This document shows positions 1 through 8,400 of a stretch of DNA of 12,654 nucleotides, piece after piece. The position numbers and the translations under genes are program-made. How positions within the stretch are numbered: the first letter of the stretch is position 1; every line of letters begins with the position of its first letter. Source of the DNA: an uncultured Pseudoxanthomonas sp. (GTDB taxonomy: Bacteria; Pseudomonadota; Gammaproteobacteria; Xanthomonadales; Xanthomonadaceae); assembly GCA_946886405.1 (NCBI GenBank), contig CAMPIO010000099.1:1-12654 (forward strand), in the 5' to 3' direction. Under the pieces are notes generated by a model that made no database searches, was not told the DNA's origin, and worked only from the letters and a program-made list of their open reading frames with translations.

Positions 1-391
1 CGAGGTCAAGGGCGGCGACGCCGAACTGGCCCGTGGCCTGGCGATGCACATCGCCGCGATGAATCCGCCGCACAACAAGGCCGCCGACGTGCCGGCCGAG
101 TTCGTCGCGAAGGAAAAGGAAATCGAGCTGGCGAAGATGTCGGACAAGGACAAGGCCAAGCCGGCCGACATCCTGGAGAAGATCATCTCCGGCAAGATCA
201 ACAAGATCGTCAACGAAGTCACCCTGTACGGCCAGCCGTACGTGCTGGACAGCGACAAGTCGGTCGAGCAGGTGGTCAAGGCCGCCGGCGCCGACGTGGT
301 CGGCTTCCAGCGCCTGGTGGTCGGCGAAGGCATCGAGAAGGTGGTGGAAGACTACGCCGCCGAAGTGATGAAGCAGGCCGGCCTGGCGTAA
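1..391 (+). CDS. tsf: Elongation factor Ts, C-terminal part (5' end outside window)
   Basis: This is the guanine nucleotide exchange factor that recycles EF-Tu from its GDP to its GTP form in the cytoplasm. The reading frame is open from base 2 and gives 129 residues before the TAA at 389-391; the N-terminal part lies upstream of the window. Recognisable EF-Ts segments are the [10 protein letters not shown] stretch near the start, [11 protein letters not shown] in the middle, and the C-terminal [16 protein letters not shown], which closely parallels the E. coli protein. The internal ATG at 44 is not a start, because the family homology continues upstream of it. An intrinsic terminator follows 22 bases after the stop. 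pyrH, a common downstream neighbour of tsf, is about 9.8 kb away here. Confidence 0.97.
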   Translation, partial: EVKGGDAELARGLAMHIAAMNPPHNKAADVPAEFVAKEKEIELAKMSDKDKAKPADILEKIISGKINKIVNEVTLYGQPYVLDSDKSVEQVVKAAGADVVGFQRLVVGEGIEKVVEDYAAEVMKQAGLA

Positions 392-413
392 GCCATCCGC
401 CTCGCTTCACCGG

Positions 414-441
414 AAAAGCCGCAGGAAACTGCGGCTTTTTT
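414..441 (+). terminator. Rho-independent terminator after tsf
   Basis: A perfect 11-bp stem (AAAAGCCGCAG, 414-424, with CTGCGGCTTTT, 429-439) closes a GAAA tetraloop at 425-428 and runs into a T tract (436-441). It lies just after the tsf stop codon and before the next promoter, so it should end the rpsB-tsf type transcript and insulate the signalling gene downstream. Confidence 0.93.
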
Positions 442-499
442 GTTGCCTTTGATATCGACGAACGCATCGACGACCTCGCGGCCATTCGTCGCGCGCGAC

Positions 500-526
500 T
501 AAAGTTTGACGCTGCCGTGCCGAAAC
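500..526 (+). promoter_or_regulatory. Sigma-28 (FliA)-type flagellar promoter for the HDOD-GGDEF gene
   Basis: TAAAGTTT at 500-507 matches the long sigma-28 -35 consensus in all eight positions. After an 11-base spacer, GCCGAAAC at 519-526 matches 6 of 8 positions of the -10 consensus GCCGATAA. The spacing is the one expected for FliA. Transcription would start near 532-535, about 70 bases before the ATG at 604. This rules out the upstream in-frame GTG at 517, which lies inside the promoter. The call is by pattern; no expression data are available. Confidence 0.72.
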
Positions 527-603
527 TGTTTACAAAGCTGACATTCCGTCACGCTTTGCTGGCATGCTGCCGGCCACTTTCCTCCAGCGTAGTGCGCGCC
601 CGG

Positions 604-2094
604 ATGCGTCCCGAACTCGAATCCCAGCTCTCGAACTGCCGCAACCTGCCCAGCCCGCCGGGCGTGGCCTTGCGCATCATCGAGTTGGCGCAGGATCCCG
701 AGGTGGTGATGGCGACGGCCGCTGACGCGATCGGCCTGGACGCCGCGCTGAGCGCACGCATGCTGCGCATCGCCAATTCCCCGCTCTACGCGAGCCGGCG
801 TCGCGTGGAAAACCTGTCGCAGGCGCTGACCGTGCTCGGCCTCAATGCCACACTGACGCTGGCACTCGGCTTCTCGCTGGCGCGCTGCGGCAACGGCAAC
901 CATCCGGTGGCGCAGGAGCGCGTCTGGCGCCGCAGCGTGATCGCCGCCCTCGCCTGCCGCCTGCTGGGCCAGCACGCCGGCATGCGCAAGGCGGAGGAAC
1001 TGATGCTGGCCGGCCTGCTGCAAGACATCGGCATGCTGGCCTTGCTGGAAGTGCTGGGCGATGACTACGCACAGCTCGTCGAGCGCACCGAAGACAATGC
1101 GACCCTGCTCGCGGCCGAGCGCGACTGGCTGGGCTGCGACCACGCCACCGTCGGCGGCTGGCTGGCGCGGCAATGGAACCTTCCCGCGCTGCTGCGGGAA
1201 GCGATCATGGAAAGCGAAGCCCCGGGCTCCGATACGACTTTCAATGCGTGCGTGGCCGTATCCGGCCATGTCGCGGACATCTGGCTGGCGGGCGCCGACG
1301 AAGCGCGCACCGAAGAAGCCCATCGACAGGCCGCCCTGCAGGCCGCGACGCGGCTCGGATTGGACTACGCCGCATTCCTCGCACTGACCGAAGACATGAT
1401 CGCGGCCCTGCCAGAGGTCTGCGCCATGTTCGACGTGCCGCCTGCGCCGCCCGCCCGCATCCAGGCCCTGCTAGACCAGGCCCGCGAGTTGCTTGTCGTG
1501 CGCAACCTGCGCGAGATCCAGGAAGCCGCGCGTGCCCGCAAGGAAGCCGACGAGCACGAAGACCGCGCACGCCGGCTGGCAGAGGAAGTCCGTCGCGATC
1601 CGTTGACCGGCGCCTACAACCGCAGCCAGTTGGAAGAAGTCCTCGAGAAGGAATTCGATGCCGCCACCCGCCACGGCTGGCCGCTGTCGATCGCCTTCAT
1701 CGACCTCGACGACTTCAAGCAGGTCAACGACCGCTGGGGTCACCTGGTCGGCGACGAAGTACTGCGCAATTTCGCCAAGTCGCTGATGCGGCACGTGCGC
1801 AGCAGCGATATCGTCGCCCGCTACGGCGGCGAGGAATTCCTGGTCGTGCTGCCCGGCATCAACGAGGAAGCGGCCGCGCATGTCGTGCGACGCATCCTGT
1901 CGGAGGTGGCTGGCGCCGCCATGGCCCATGTCAACGGCCAGCCACTGCACATCACCTTCTCCGCCGGCCTCGCCACGCAGGGGGCGCTGGAACAGTTCCG
2001 CCACGTCGACGACCTGCTGCGCGCGGCAGACGACGCGTTGTACGGCGCCAAGCGCGAGGGGCGCAACCGCGTCTCGGTGGGCGCCGGCGCCTGA
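604..2094 (+). CDS. HDOD-GGDEF signalling protein (probable diguanylate cyclase)
   Basis: This 496-residue cytoplasmic protein has an N-terminal HDOD domain at about residues 15-215 (LPSPPGVALRI, then the helical AALSARMLRIANSPLY region). A charged, probably coiled-coil linker follows at about 300-340, and a GGDEF domain fills about 340-490. The active-site signature is RYGGEEF (GGEEF at 408-412). The product-binding I-site RSSD (399-402) sits five residues before it, as in feedback-inhibited enzymes. From family knowledge it should make cyclic di-GMP from two GTP; HDOD domains usually serve signalling or protein interaction rather than hydrolysis. No transmembrane segments or signal peptide are visible. 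The ATG at 604 was chosen because homology begins just after it and a sigma-28-type promoter lies upstream; GTG 592 is an alternative. The promoter suggests co-regulation with late flagellar genes. The next gene is convergent. Confidence 0.93.
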   Translation: MRPELESQLSNCRNLPSPPGVALRIIELAQDPEVVMATAADAIGLDAALSARMLRIANSPLYASRRRVENLSQALTVLGLNATLTLALGFSLARCGNGNHPVAQERVWRRSVIAALACRLLGQHAGMRKAEELMLAGLLQDIGMLALLEVLGDDYAQLVERTEDNATLLAAERDWLGCDHATVGGWLARQWNLPALLREAIMESEAPGSDTTFNACVAVSGHVADIWLAGADEARTEEAHRQAALQAATRLGLDYAAFLALTEDMIAALPEVCAMFDVPPAPPARIQALLDQARELLVVRNLREIQEAARARKEADEHEDRARRLAEEVRRDPLTGAYNRSQLEEVLEKEFDAATRHGWPLSIAFIDLDDFKQVNDRWGHLVGDEVLRNFAKSLMRHVRSSDIVARYGGEEFLVVLPGINEEAAAHVVRRILSEVAGAAMAHVNGQPLHITFSAGLATQGALEQFRHVDDLLRAADDALYGAKREGRNRVSVGAGA

Positions 2095-2140
2095 GTCCGT
2101 ACAGAGACCGCCCGATGGTGCCGGGTGGTCGGCCCACCAG

Positions 2141-3712
2141 CTATTCCCTGCCGAGGCGTTCCCGCAACGGCGCCAGATACGACTCATAGGCACGCCACTT
2201 CGGAACGTCCCGCACATGGATGCGGTCGCGCACCTGCACGGCGCTGGCCGTAACGACGCCCCGCGTACGCGACTGCATGCCAAGCATCTGCGGCTCGAAT
2301 GCGATGCCAATGAAATCGCAGACCCGACGGACCACCTGCTCCGGCTCACGGGTCAGTTGCGCGTAGTCCACGTCCAGAATCCGCCCTGGATAGCGGGCAT
2401 GCCAGTGGACCATCAGCTTGCGGTAGTGTGCATGGAAGTCGGCCAGCTCGAGCTGGTCGTAGCTGTAGGGATTGGCATCCGAGAACAATTCCCGCAGGTT
2501 GGAGAAACACGTCTCCATGGGATCGCGCACCATGTGCAGGATCTTCGCCTGCGGCAATGACTCGCAGATGAACCCTGCGTTGAGGAAATTCGAAGGAAGC
2601 TTGTCGGTGAAATGACCCTCGCCGGCCAGCCGCCATGCGGTGCCCTCCAGGTAACGCTGGCCGACCATGTCGAAGTCGACGGCCGGAGCCCTTTCAACGA
2701 TCTCCGCATCGATCACGCCCGCGCAATGATGATCGGTGCCATACCGCATGGCGCTGGTGAAATCGTAGAGCTCGCCCAAACCACACACATCGGAATGTCC
2801 ATCGAGCAGTTGCTCGATCAACGTCGTGCCGGAGCGATGCATGCCCACGATGAAGACCGGTACGGCACGAGTGCCGGACCGCGCCCGTGCGGGTGAAACG
2901 CGGGGCTCGAAATGCAATAACCGCTCGAAAAGCGCTGCATTACGCGCAGCGTCGTAGCGTAGCGATGACCGCTTGCTGGCGCATCCTTCCTGGAGCGCAC
3001 GCGAGGCTTCGTCATGACGACCGAGATCGTCCAGTTCCTTGTGCAGCGCGAAGGCAAGCAATGCGCGATCCTGCGCGCTCCGCTGCGGTGCCCGCAGCTG
3101 CGCCCTGATCCGGGCGAGGTGACTCTCGCCAGCATCCTGCCTGCGGACCTGGGACAGCAACCAATAGCCCTGCGCGACATGCGGCGCGCGCGCAATGGCC
3201 CGGGAGGCATCTTCCGCGGCGTCGGCGAATCGGCCGAGGAACATCAGCACGTGGGCCCGCGACAACAAGGTCGGCGGGTAATCCGGATCCGCGCGCCGGG
3301 CTTCGTCCAGGAACTTGATCGCCTGCTGCGGAAGCCCTGCGTAGGTCAGTTGTGCGGCGATGGCAATCAGCGAAGGGATCGGAATCCGGGACATCGGCAA
3401 CATGCGCTCGATGCACGCCAGCATGGCCGGGATTTCATTGAAGGTACGCAGCCTTGCGAGCAACTCTTTCACGACCTCGACCCGCTGTGCATCGTACTGG
3501 CTTGCCTGAAGCGCATAGCCGTGCGCAGCACGGAAGTGACCTGCGAGAGACTCCATGTACGACAGTTGCAACAGGATGTCGGGATCACCTGGCGACAGCG
3601 CGAGCGCCTGCAGGTAGCCTTCGATCGCCGCGCCGAAATCCTTCGCGACGGCCTGCCCCTGCGCGCGGGCCATCAACGCGGCCACGCGAACGGAAATCGA
3701 CTCAGTCGCCAT
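2141..3712 (-). CDS. TPR-repeat sulfotransferase (second gene of tandem pair)
   Basis: This 523-residue protein should move a sulfonate group from PAPS to an acceptor. Residues about 15-245 are helical TPR-like repeats, a usual protein-interaction module. The C-terminal half is a Sulfotransfer_3/TPST-like domain. Its 5'-phosphosulfate loop is VPVFIVGMHRSGTTLIE (284-300), followed by GLGEL (311-315), DKLPSNF (370-376) and the 3'-phosphate motif VRDPMETCFSN, with Arg396 and Ser404 in the expected places. No signal peptide or membrane segment is visible, so it should act in the cytoplasm where PAPS is made. The ATG overlaps the upstream paralogue's stop by 11 bases and follows a purine-rich GGGAAAGG stretch, which points to translational coupling. 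The acceptor is unknown; protein tyrosine is possible by analogy with RaxST and TPSTs, but a carbohydrate or small molecule is not excluded. Confidence 0.9.
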   Translation of the reverse strand: MATESISVRVAALMARAQGQAVAKDFGAAIEGYLQALALSPGDPDILLQLSYMESLAGHFRAAHGYALQASQYDAQRVEVVKELLARLRTFNEIPAMLACIERMLPMSRIPIPSLIAIAAQLTYAGLPQQAIKFLDEARRADPDYPPTLLSRAHVLMFLGRFADAAEDASRAIARAPHVAQGYWLLSQVRRQDAGESHLARIRAQLRAPQRSAQDRALLAFALHKELDDLGRHDEASRALQEGCASKRSSLRYDAARNAALFERLLHFEPRVSPARARSGTRAVPVFIVGMHRSGTTLIEQLLDGHSDVCGLGELYDFTSAMRYGTDHHCAGVIDAEIVERAPAVDFDMVGQRYLEGTAWRLAGEGHFTDKLPSNFLNAGFICESLPQAKILHMVRDPMETCFSNLRELFSDANPYSYDQLELADFHAHYRKLMVHWHARYPGRILDVDYAQLTREPEQVVRRVCDFIGIAFEPQMLGMQSRTRGVVTASAVQVRDRIHVRDVPKWRAYESYLAPLRERLGRE

Positions 3713-5297
3713 GCCCTTTCCCTTGCGCTTCCAGCATCAGGCGGAGCGGCTCCAATGGCGAGGCGTATCGCCTCCATGCCCCTATGCTGCGGTCGTGGAT
3801 GGGTGAACGGACCTGCGAACTGCTGGCGGTGGACACGGGCGCCGCATTGGCGGTGATGTCGAGCATGTCCATGGCGGGCGCCAGCCCGCAGAACACCAGC
3901 AACTCGCGCAAGGTTTCCTCGCCGCGTCGCACCAACGCCTCGTAGTCCAGGACATGCATCGCCCCCCGCGAATCCGCCATCCAGTGCGCCATCAGCTTTT
4001 CGAATCCCCGATGATGTGCGGCCAGGTCTTCGAACGCATAGCTGTAGGGATATGCACCGCCCTCGAACAATTCCTTCAGGTTCGAGAAGCAGGTATCCAT
4101 CGGATCGCGTCGAACGCAGATGATGCGTGCCTGCGGGAGCGCCCGCAGTATCAGCCCGACATTGAAGAAATTCCGGGGATTCTTGTCGATGAAGCAGCGA
4201 TGCCCCGCGATGATCGGCGCCAGGCGCTCGAGATAACGCGCACCGACGGCGACTGGATCGATTCCCTGGAGCTTGTCCCAGCGCGATTCCCTCAATCCGC
4301 CGGGGTAGAAATGGTCGGACACCTCGCTTGTCGCCGCCTCCAGATCGTTGCGCTCGCCCAGCGAGACGACCTCGGGATGATTGCCCAACACCCGATCCAG
4401 CAGCGTCGTACCGGTGCGTGGCATGCCAACGATGAAGATCGGCACGGGCCCGGACGATGCGTGATCCACGGGCACCGGCGTCTCCCATGGACTGGATTGC
4501 AGTAGCCGCTCGAAGGCTCGCTCCTCCTCTCCCGGATCGTGCCGCAGCGTGCGCCGCACCATGGCCGCGCCCTCCCGCAACGCGTCCCAGGCAGCCGCCG
4601 TCTGCCCCGCATCATCCAGCTCCTTGAACAGCGCATAGCGCAGCTGTGCACGCTCGGCAGACCCCTCTGCATGTTGCACGCATGCCGCCTCGATCCTCGG
4701 CGCGCGGCTACCTGCAGGCTTCGCGACCTGATGGAACGCCAGGGCCCGATGCACGTAGGCGTTATCCGGATCCAGCCGCAGTGCGTATTCGTAGTATTCC
4801 GTGGCTTCGTCAAGCCTGCCCAGCGACCTGAGTACGTTGGCGCGGGTATGGCAGAGGAGCGGATCGGGTCGGACCCGGGCGGCCGCATGCGCCAGGAACT
4901 CGAGTGCGAGCTCGTGGCGATCGACCAGCCACAGATGCTGGGCGAGCACGGCCGCTTGTCGCAGGACTTCCACATGGGACCAGTCCATGGACTGGATGAG
5001 GCGGACGATTTCCGCATCTTCGGCAAAGGCAAGCAGGCGCAGGCTGACGAAACCGACCGCCTTGGCGTCCCGGATTTCAGCGCATATCCGACCGGCCTGC
5101 AGGGCGTGGCGACGCGCATCGACATAACGATCAACGACCTGTGCAAGCCGTGAAAGACGCAGGTGCGGCGCCACCAGGTTGGGCTCTATCGCCAGCATCG
5201 CCTCGTAACATGCGCGAGCCGCCGACGGGTCCTTGGCGGCTTCGTGGTGATTCGCCTCGTTCCAGTGGCGCTGCAGCGCTCCGTTCATGGTCGCCAT
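3702..5297 (-). CDS. TPR-repeat sulfotransferase (first gene of tandem pair)
   Basis: A 531-residue paralogue of the next gene with the same layout: TPR-like helices (about 15-70 and 130-190, including LGRLDEATEYYEYALRLDPD) and a C-terminal PAPS-dependent sulfotransferase domain. The P-loop is VPIFIVGMPRTGTTLLD (about 285-301), followed by LGERND, the DKNPRNFF segment, and RRDPMDTCFSNLKELF with Arg397 and Ser405 for the 3'-phosphate. The two paralogues share the CFSNL-[KR]-ELF stretch and the PYSY motif but differ widely in the TPR half, so they are an old duplication that may use different acceptors. The protein appears soluble. The ATG at 5297 is used; an in-frame ATG at 5288 is possible, and neither has a strong Shine-Dalgarno sequence. 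A terminator and only about 55 bases separate it from the receptor gene, so its promoter must lie there or transcription reads through. Confidence 0.9.
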   Translation of the reverse strand: MATMNGALQRHWNEANHHEAAKDPSAARACYEAMLAIEPNLVAPHLRLSRLAQVVDRYVDARRHALQAGRICAEIRDAKAVGFVSLRLLAFAEDAEIVRLIQSMDWSHVEVLRQAAVLAQHLWLVDRHELALEFLAHAAARVRPDPLLCHTRANVLRSLGRLDEATEYYEYALRLDPDNAYVHRALAFHQVAKPAGSRAPRIEAACVQHAEGSAERAQLRYALFKELDDAGQTAAAWDALREGAAMVRRTLRHDPGEEERAFERLLQSSPWETPVPVDHASSGPVPIFIVGMPRTGTTLLDRVLGNHPEVVSLGERNDLEAATSEVSDHFYPGGLRESRWDKLQGIDPVAVGARYLERLAPIIAGHRCFIDKNPRNFFNVGLILRALPQARIICVRRDPMDTCFSNLKELFEGGAYPYSYAFEDLAAHHRGFEKLMAHWMADSRGAMHVLDYEALVRRGEETLRELLVFCGLAPAMDMLDITANAAPVSTASSSQVRSPIHDRSIGAWRRYASPLEPLRLMLEAQGKGHGD

Positions 5298-5354
5298 CGG
5301 GATGGAGTTCGCTCAAGCATATCCGCAACACGATTGCCGCAGGCAGGGACACTC

Positions 5355-5379
5355 AAGAAAAGGCCGCCCGAAGGCGGCC
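5355..5379 (-). terminator. Rho-independent terminator after the TonB-dependent receptor gene
   Basis: Read on the - strand, GGCCGCC (5379-5373), a TTCG loop (5372-5369) and GGCGGCC (5368-5362) form a perfect 7-bp stem with the very stable UUCG tetraloop, followed by TTTTCTT (5361-5355). It begins 45 bases after the receptor stop and 57 bases before the start of the first sulfotransferase gene. It should end most receptor transcripts; any read-through would lower and couple sulfotransferase expression. Confidence 0.85.
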
Positions 5380-5424
5380 GAGATGAGAGCATGGATCGTT
5401 GTTCTTGTTTGAACAGCTGCCGGA

Positions 5425-8400
5425 TCAGAAGTCGTACTGGACCATGAAGCGGACCGAGCGAGGTGCCTGGTAGGAGCGCGGCAGCAGGTAGGTGCTCAGG
5501 GGATTACCCGTTGCCGAATCCTCCGCTACTTCGCTCACCGCCGTGACCTTCTGCGAATTGAAGACATTGAACACGTCCATCTTGAACTGCAGCCCCGACG
5601 CCCAGGCAGGACGGTAGGCCAGATTCAAGTCGAGCGTGGTCGTGGTCGGCAGACGGCCCGCAGTGCCGCGCGGCACCGCGCTCACCGTGGAGTCGTCCGA
5701 CGCGCCGTTCTCCGAGTCGCTGCAACGCATGAAGCCTGAACCGTACGGGTGCGGGTTGTAGTTGGTGACCGTACCGACGGGCTCCAGCGGGTTGCGGTCC
5801 AGGACGCCAAGGCAGTTGATCGGACGCCCGGTCTGCACGAGGACGTTGGCGCCGAGCGACCACTGATCGCTGAAGTCGTAGTTGCCGAACACCTTCAGCG
5901 CGTGACGGCGATCGTTGGGCAGGTAGCCGTACGTATCGACTGTCAGCTCGATGTAGTCGAAGTCCTGCGTGGTGTTGGTGTCGCCCTGGCCGATATCGGA
6001 CTTCACGCCACCTTCGGTGTTGCCCTTGTTGTAGCCCAGCGTGTACGAGGCCTGGAAGAAGAACTTGTCCCAGCTACCGTCCAGGAAGAGCTCCAGCGCC
6101 TTGTAAGAACGCTTGGCTGGCGGACTGAGGCGCGCGCCGTCAACGGTATAGGTGGTGTAGATGCCGTCGCCGTTGAGGTCGGTGACCAGCACGGCGTCCT
6201 CACCCGGGTTGAACAGGCGGCAATACGGGAAGCCGGGGTTGGGCACCGTGTAGTCGAGCCCGTCGGCATCGGCGAGCTCGGTGATGGCGGTGTAGTCGCA
6301 GTTGTCGTCGATGGCCGCCTTCAGCTTGCGGTAGATGCCACGCGCACCGACATTGAGATGGTCGGTCAACGTGGTCTGGAAACCGAGGATGAATTCATCC
6401 TGATACATGGGATCCAGGTTCTTGCTGGCAATCGTGTTCGGGTCGTGCGCGCTGCCGTCTTCGCCATTGATCAAGCCCAACGGATTGAGCGGCCCGACCA
6501 GGATGGGCGCACCGGTGACGGGATCGACGCCGGAGAAGCGATTGTTGTTGCTGCGCTGGTAGATGGAAGCGCTGGAACCACGCACCGCGACGCTCGGCGT
6601 GAGAGGCAGCGCATAGCGGCCTGCGTTACCGTAGATCTTCAGCGAAGAGTCTCCCTTCACGTCCCAGGAGAAGCCCAGGCGGGGACCAAACTGGTTGTCG
6701 ATCTTGACGAACGCGCGTCCGTCGGAGCCCAGGTTCTCGAAGGTATCCCAGCGCGCGCCGAGATACGCAAGGAAGTTGTCGGTGATCTTCCACGTGTCTT
6801 CGATGTAGTAGGCACGCTGTTTGACTTCGATGGTGGTTCCGCGCGCGGTGGTCTGACGACGGACGACGTCGAACTCGTCACCCGTGTTGGCCAACCCGTC
6901 CGGACCATTGTTGGTGGAATAGCGCCACAGCCAGCCGCCCACGTTGGCCTCGCCCGCCACCGATTCGTAATTGTCCACGTCCACGCCGAAGCGCAGCTGG
7001 TGCGAGCCGAGGATCCACTCGGCGTCGATACGGTACTGGTCGCGGGTATCCTTGTTGTTCGATGCCTGCAACAAGGCACCGTCGGTGAGATGGCAATAGC
7101 TGCCATAGGAACCGGTGATGTCCTTGCGATAGCCGGGACGCACGTCGAGGATGGCCGGGCAGCCGCCCAGTGTCGTGGTGCCCGTGATGCTGGTGGTATA
7201 GGCGTCTTCGATGTTGCCGCTGTAGCTGACGATGGAGCCGTCCGGATTCTGCAGGCGCTGCTGGCGCTTGAACTCGCCATGGCCATACAACGCGGTCAGG
7301 GTGAAGTTGTCGGTCAAATAACCCGTGTACTTGAGAACGTAGTTCGCACCGCCCTGCTCGTCGAATACGGTACCGGCATACGCGCCGCGTTCGGTTACAC
7401 CCGGCGTATTGGCATAGACCCTTGTTTCCGTTTCCTGCTTGTCCGAAAAGGCGGTCAGTTCCAGTTTGTTGCTGTCGTTGATGTTCCAGTCGAACTTGGC
7501 CAGCCAAGTGGGGTTCTTGATCGCGCCGTCGCGATTGGTGAATGCATCCGTATTGCCGAAGCCGACGGTATCGGTCCTGCCGTACGACAAGAGGCCGTAG
7601 GCGAACAACTTGTCCTGGATCAACGCACCACCGGCCCACACGGCGCCGATCAGCTCGTCAAACTCGTCGTTGCCGTTGTCTTCGGCCACCTCTCCGAAAT
7701 CCCCCGGCACGCGCGGGTTGGAGAATCGGTAGTCATCCACTTCCGAGCGCAACGAGTTCGGCGACCAGAAGATATTGGCACCCGCCTTGAACTCGTTGGT
7801 ACCCCGCTTGGTGATCTGATTGACCACGCCGCCCAACGAACGGCCGAACTCGGCGCCGTAGCCGCCGGTCTTGATCTGTTGCTCCGCAATGGCTTCGAAC
7901 GGCACCTTCGAGAAATTGAGACTACGGAAAGAATTCGTGATGTTGAAGCCGTTGATGAAGTACTGGTTTTCGGCAACCGACGAACCGCCGAAGGAGGCCA
8001 GGTTTCCGAATGCGGCGTCGCCACGCACTGTGCCAGGCGCAAGCAGCGCCACCGAGGTGGTGTCGCGCGGCACGGGGATACGGGCGAGCTGCTCGGCGGT
8101 CAGGATGGTCGTGGACTCGACGGATGAGACGTCGATCGGATTGACAAGCTGGGAGCCGGTGACCGTGACCGTGCCCAGCGTGGTGGCGCCACTTCCAGTA
8201 CTTGCCGCGCCGAAGTTGACGGCCGTGCCAGTACCCACGTTGACCGAAACTTCGCGCGTCGACGTCGTGCCATCCGCGCGCTGCAGCGTTACGCGATAGG
8301 TGCCGGGCGAAAGCGCGGAGACGCGGTAGGTGCCGTCAGCGCCGATCGCGATTTCACGGCTGAAGCCGGTGGCCGGATTCTGGACCAGGACTTTCTCGCC

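Noticed and set aside
499..1323. A 274-codon - strand frame opposite the HDOD domain
   Set aside because: It is antisense to a well-supported HDOD-GGDEF gene and overlaps the sigma-28 promoter; its composition looks like a high-GC shadow.
2122..2140. Hairpin GGTGG/CCACC between the convergent HDOD-GGDEF and sulfotransferase genes
   Set aside because: The stem has only 5 bp and no T tract on either side, so I do not call it a terminator, although its position would suit one.
3014..3856. A 280-codon + strand frame opposite the sulfotransferases, and similar + frames at 2612-2896, 3954-4505 and 4539-5153
   Set aside because: They lie antisense to clear sulfotransferase domains, are Arg/Gln-rich and have no family-like motifs.
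5749..8127. A 792-codon open frame on the + strand opposite the receptor gene
   Set aside because: It is the mirror of a GC-rich coding gene: composition is dominated by Val/Ala/Arg/Gly/Glu with no recognisable domain, whereas the opposite strand encodes a full TonB-dependent receptor with signal peptide and terminal Phe.
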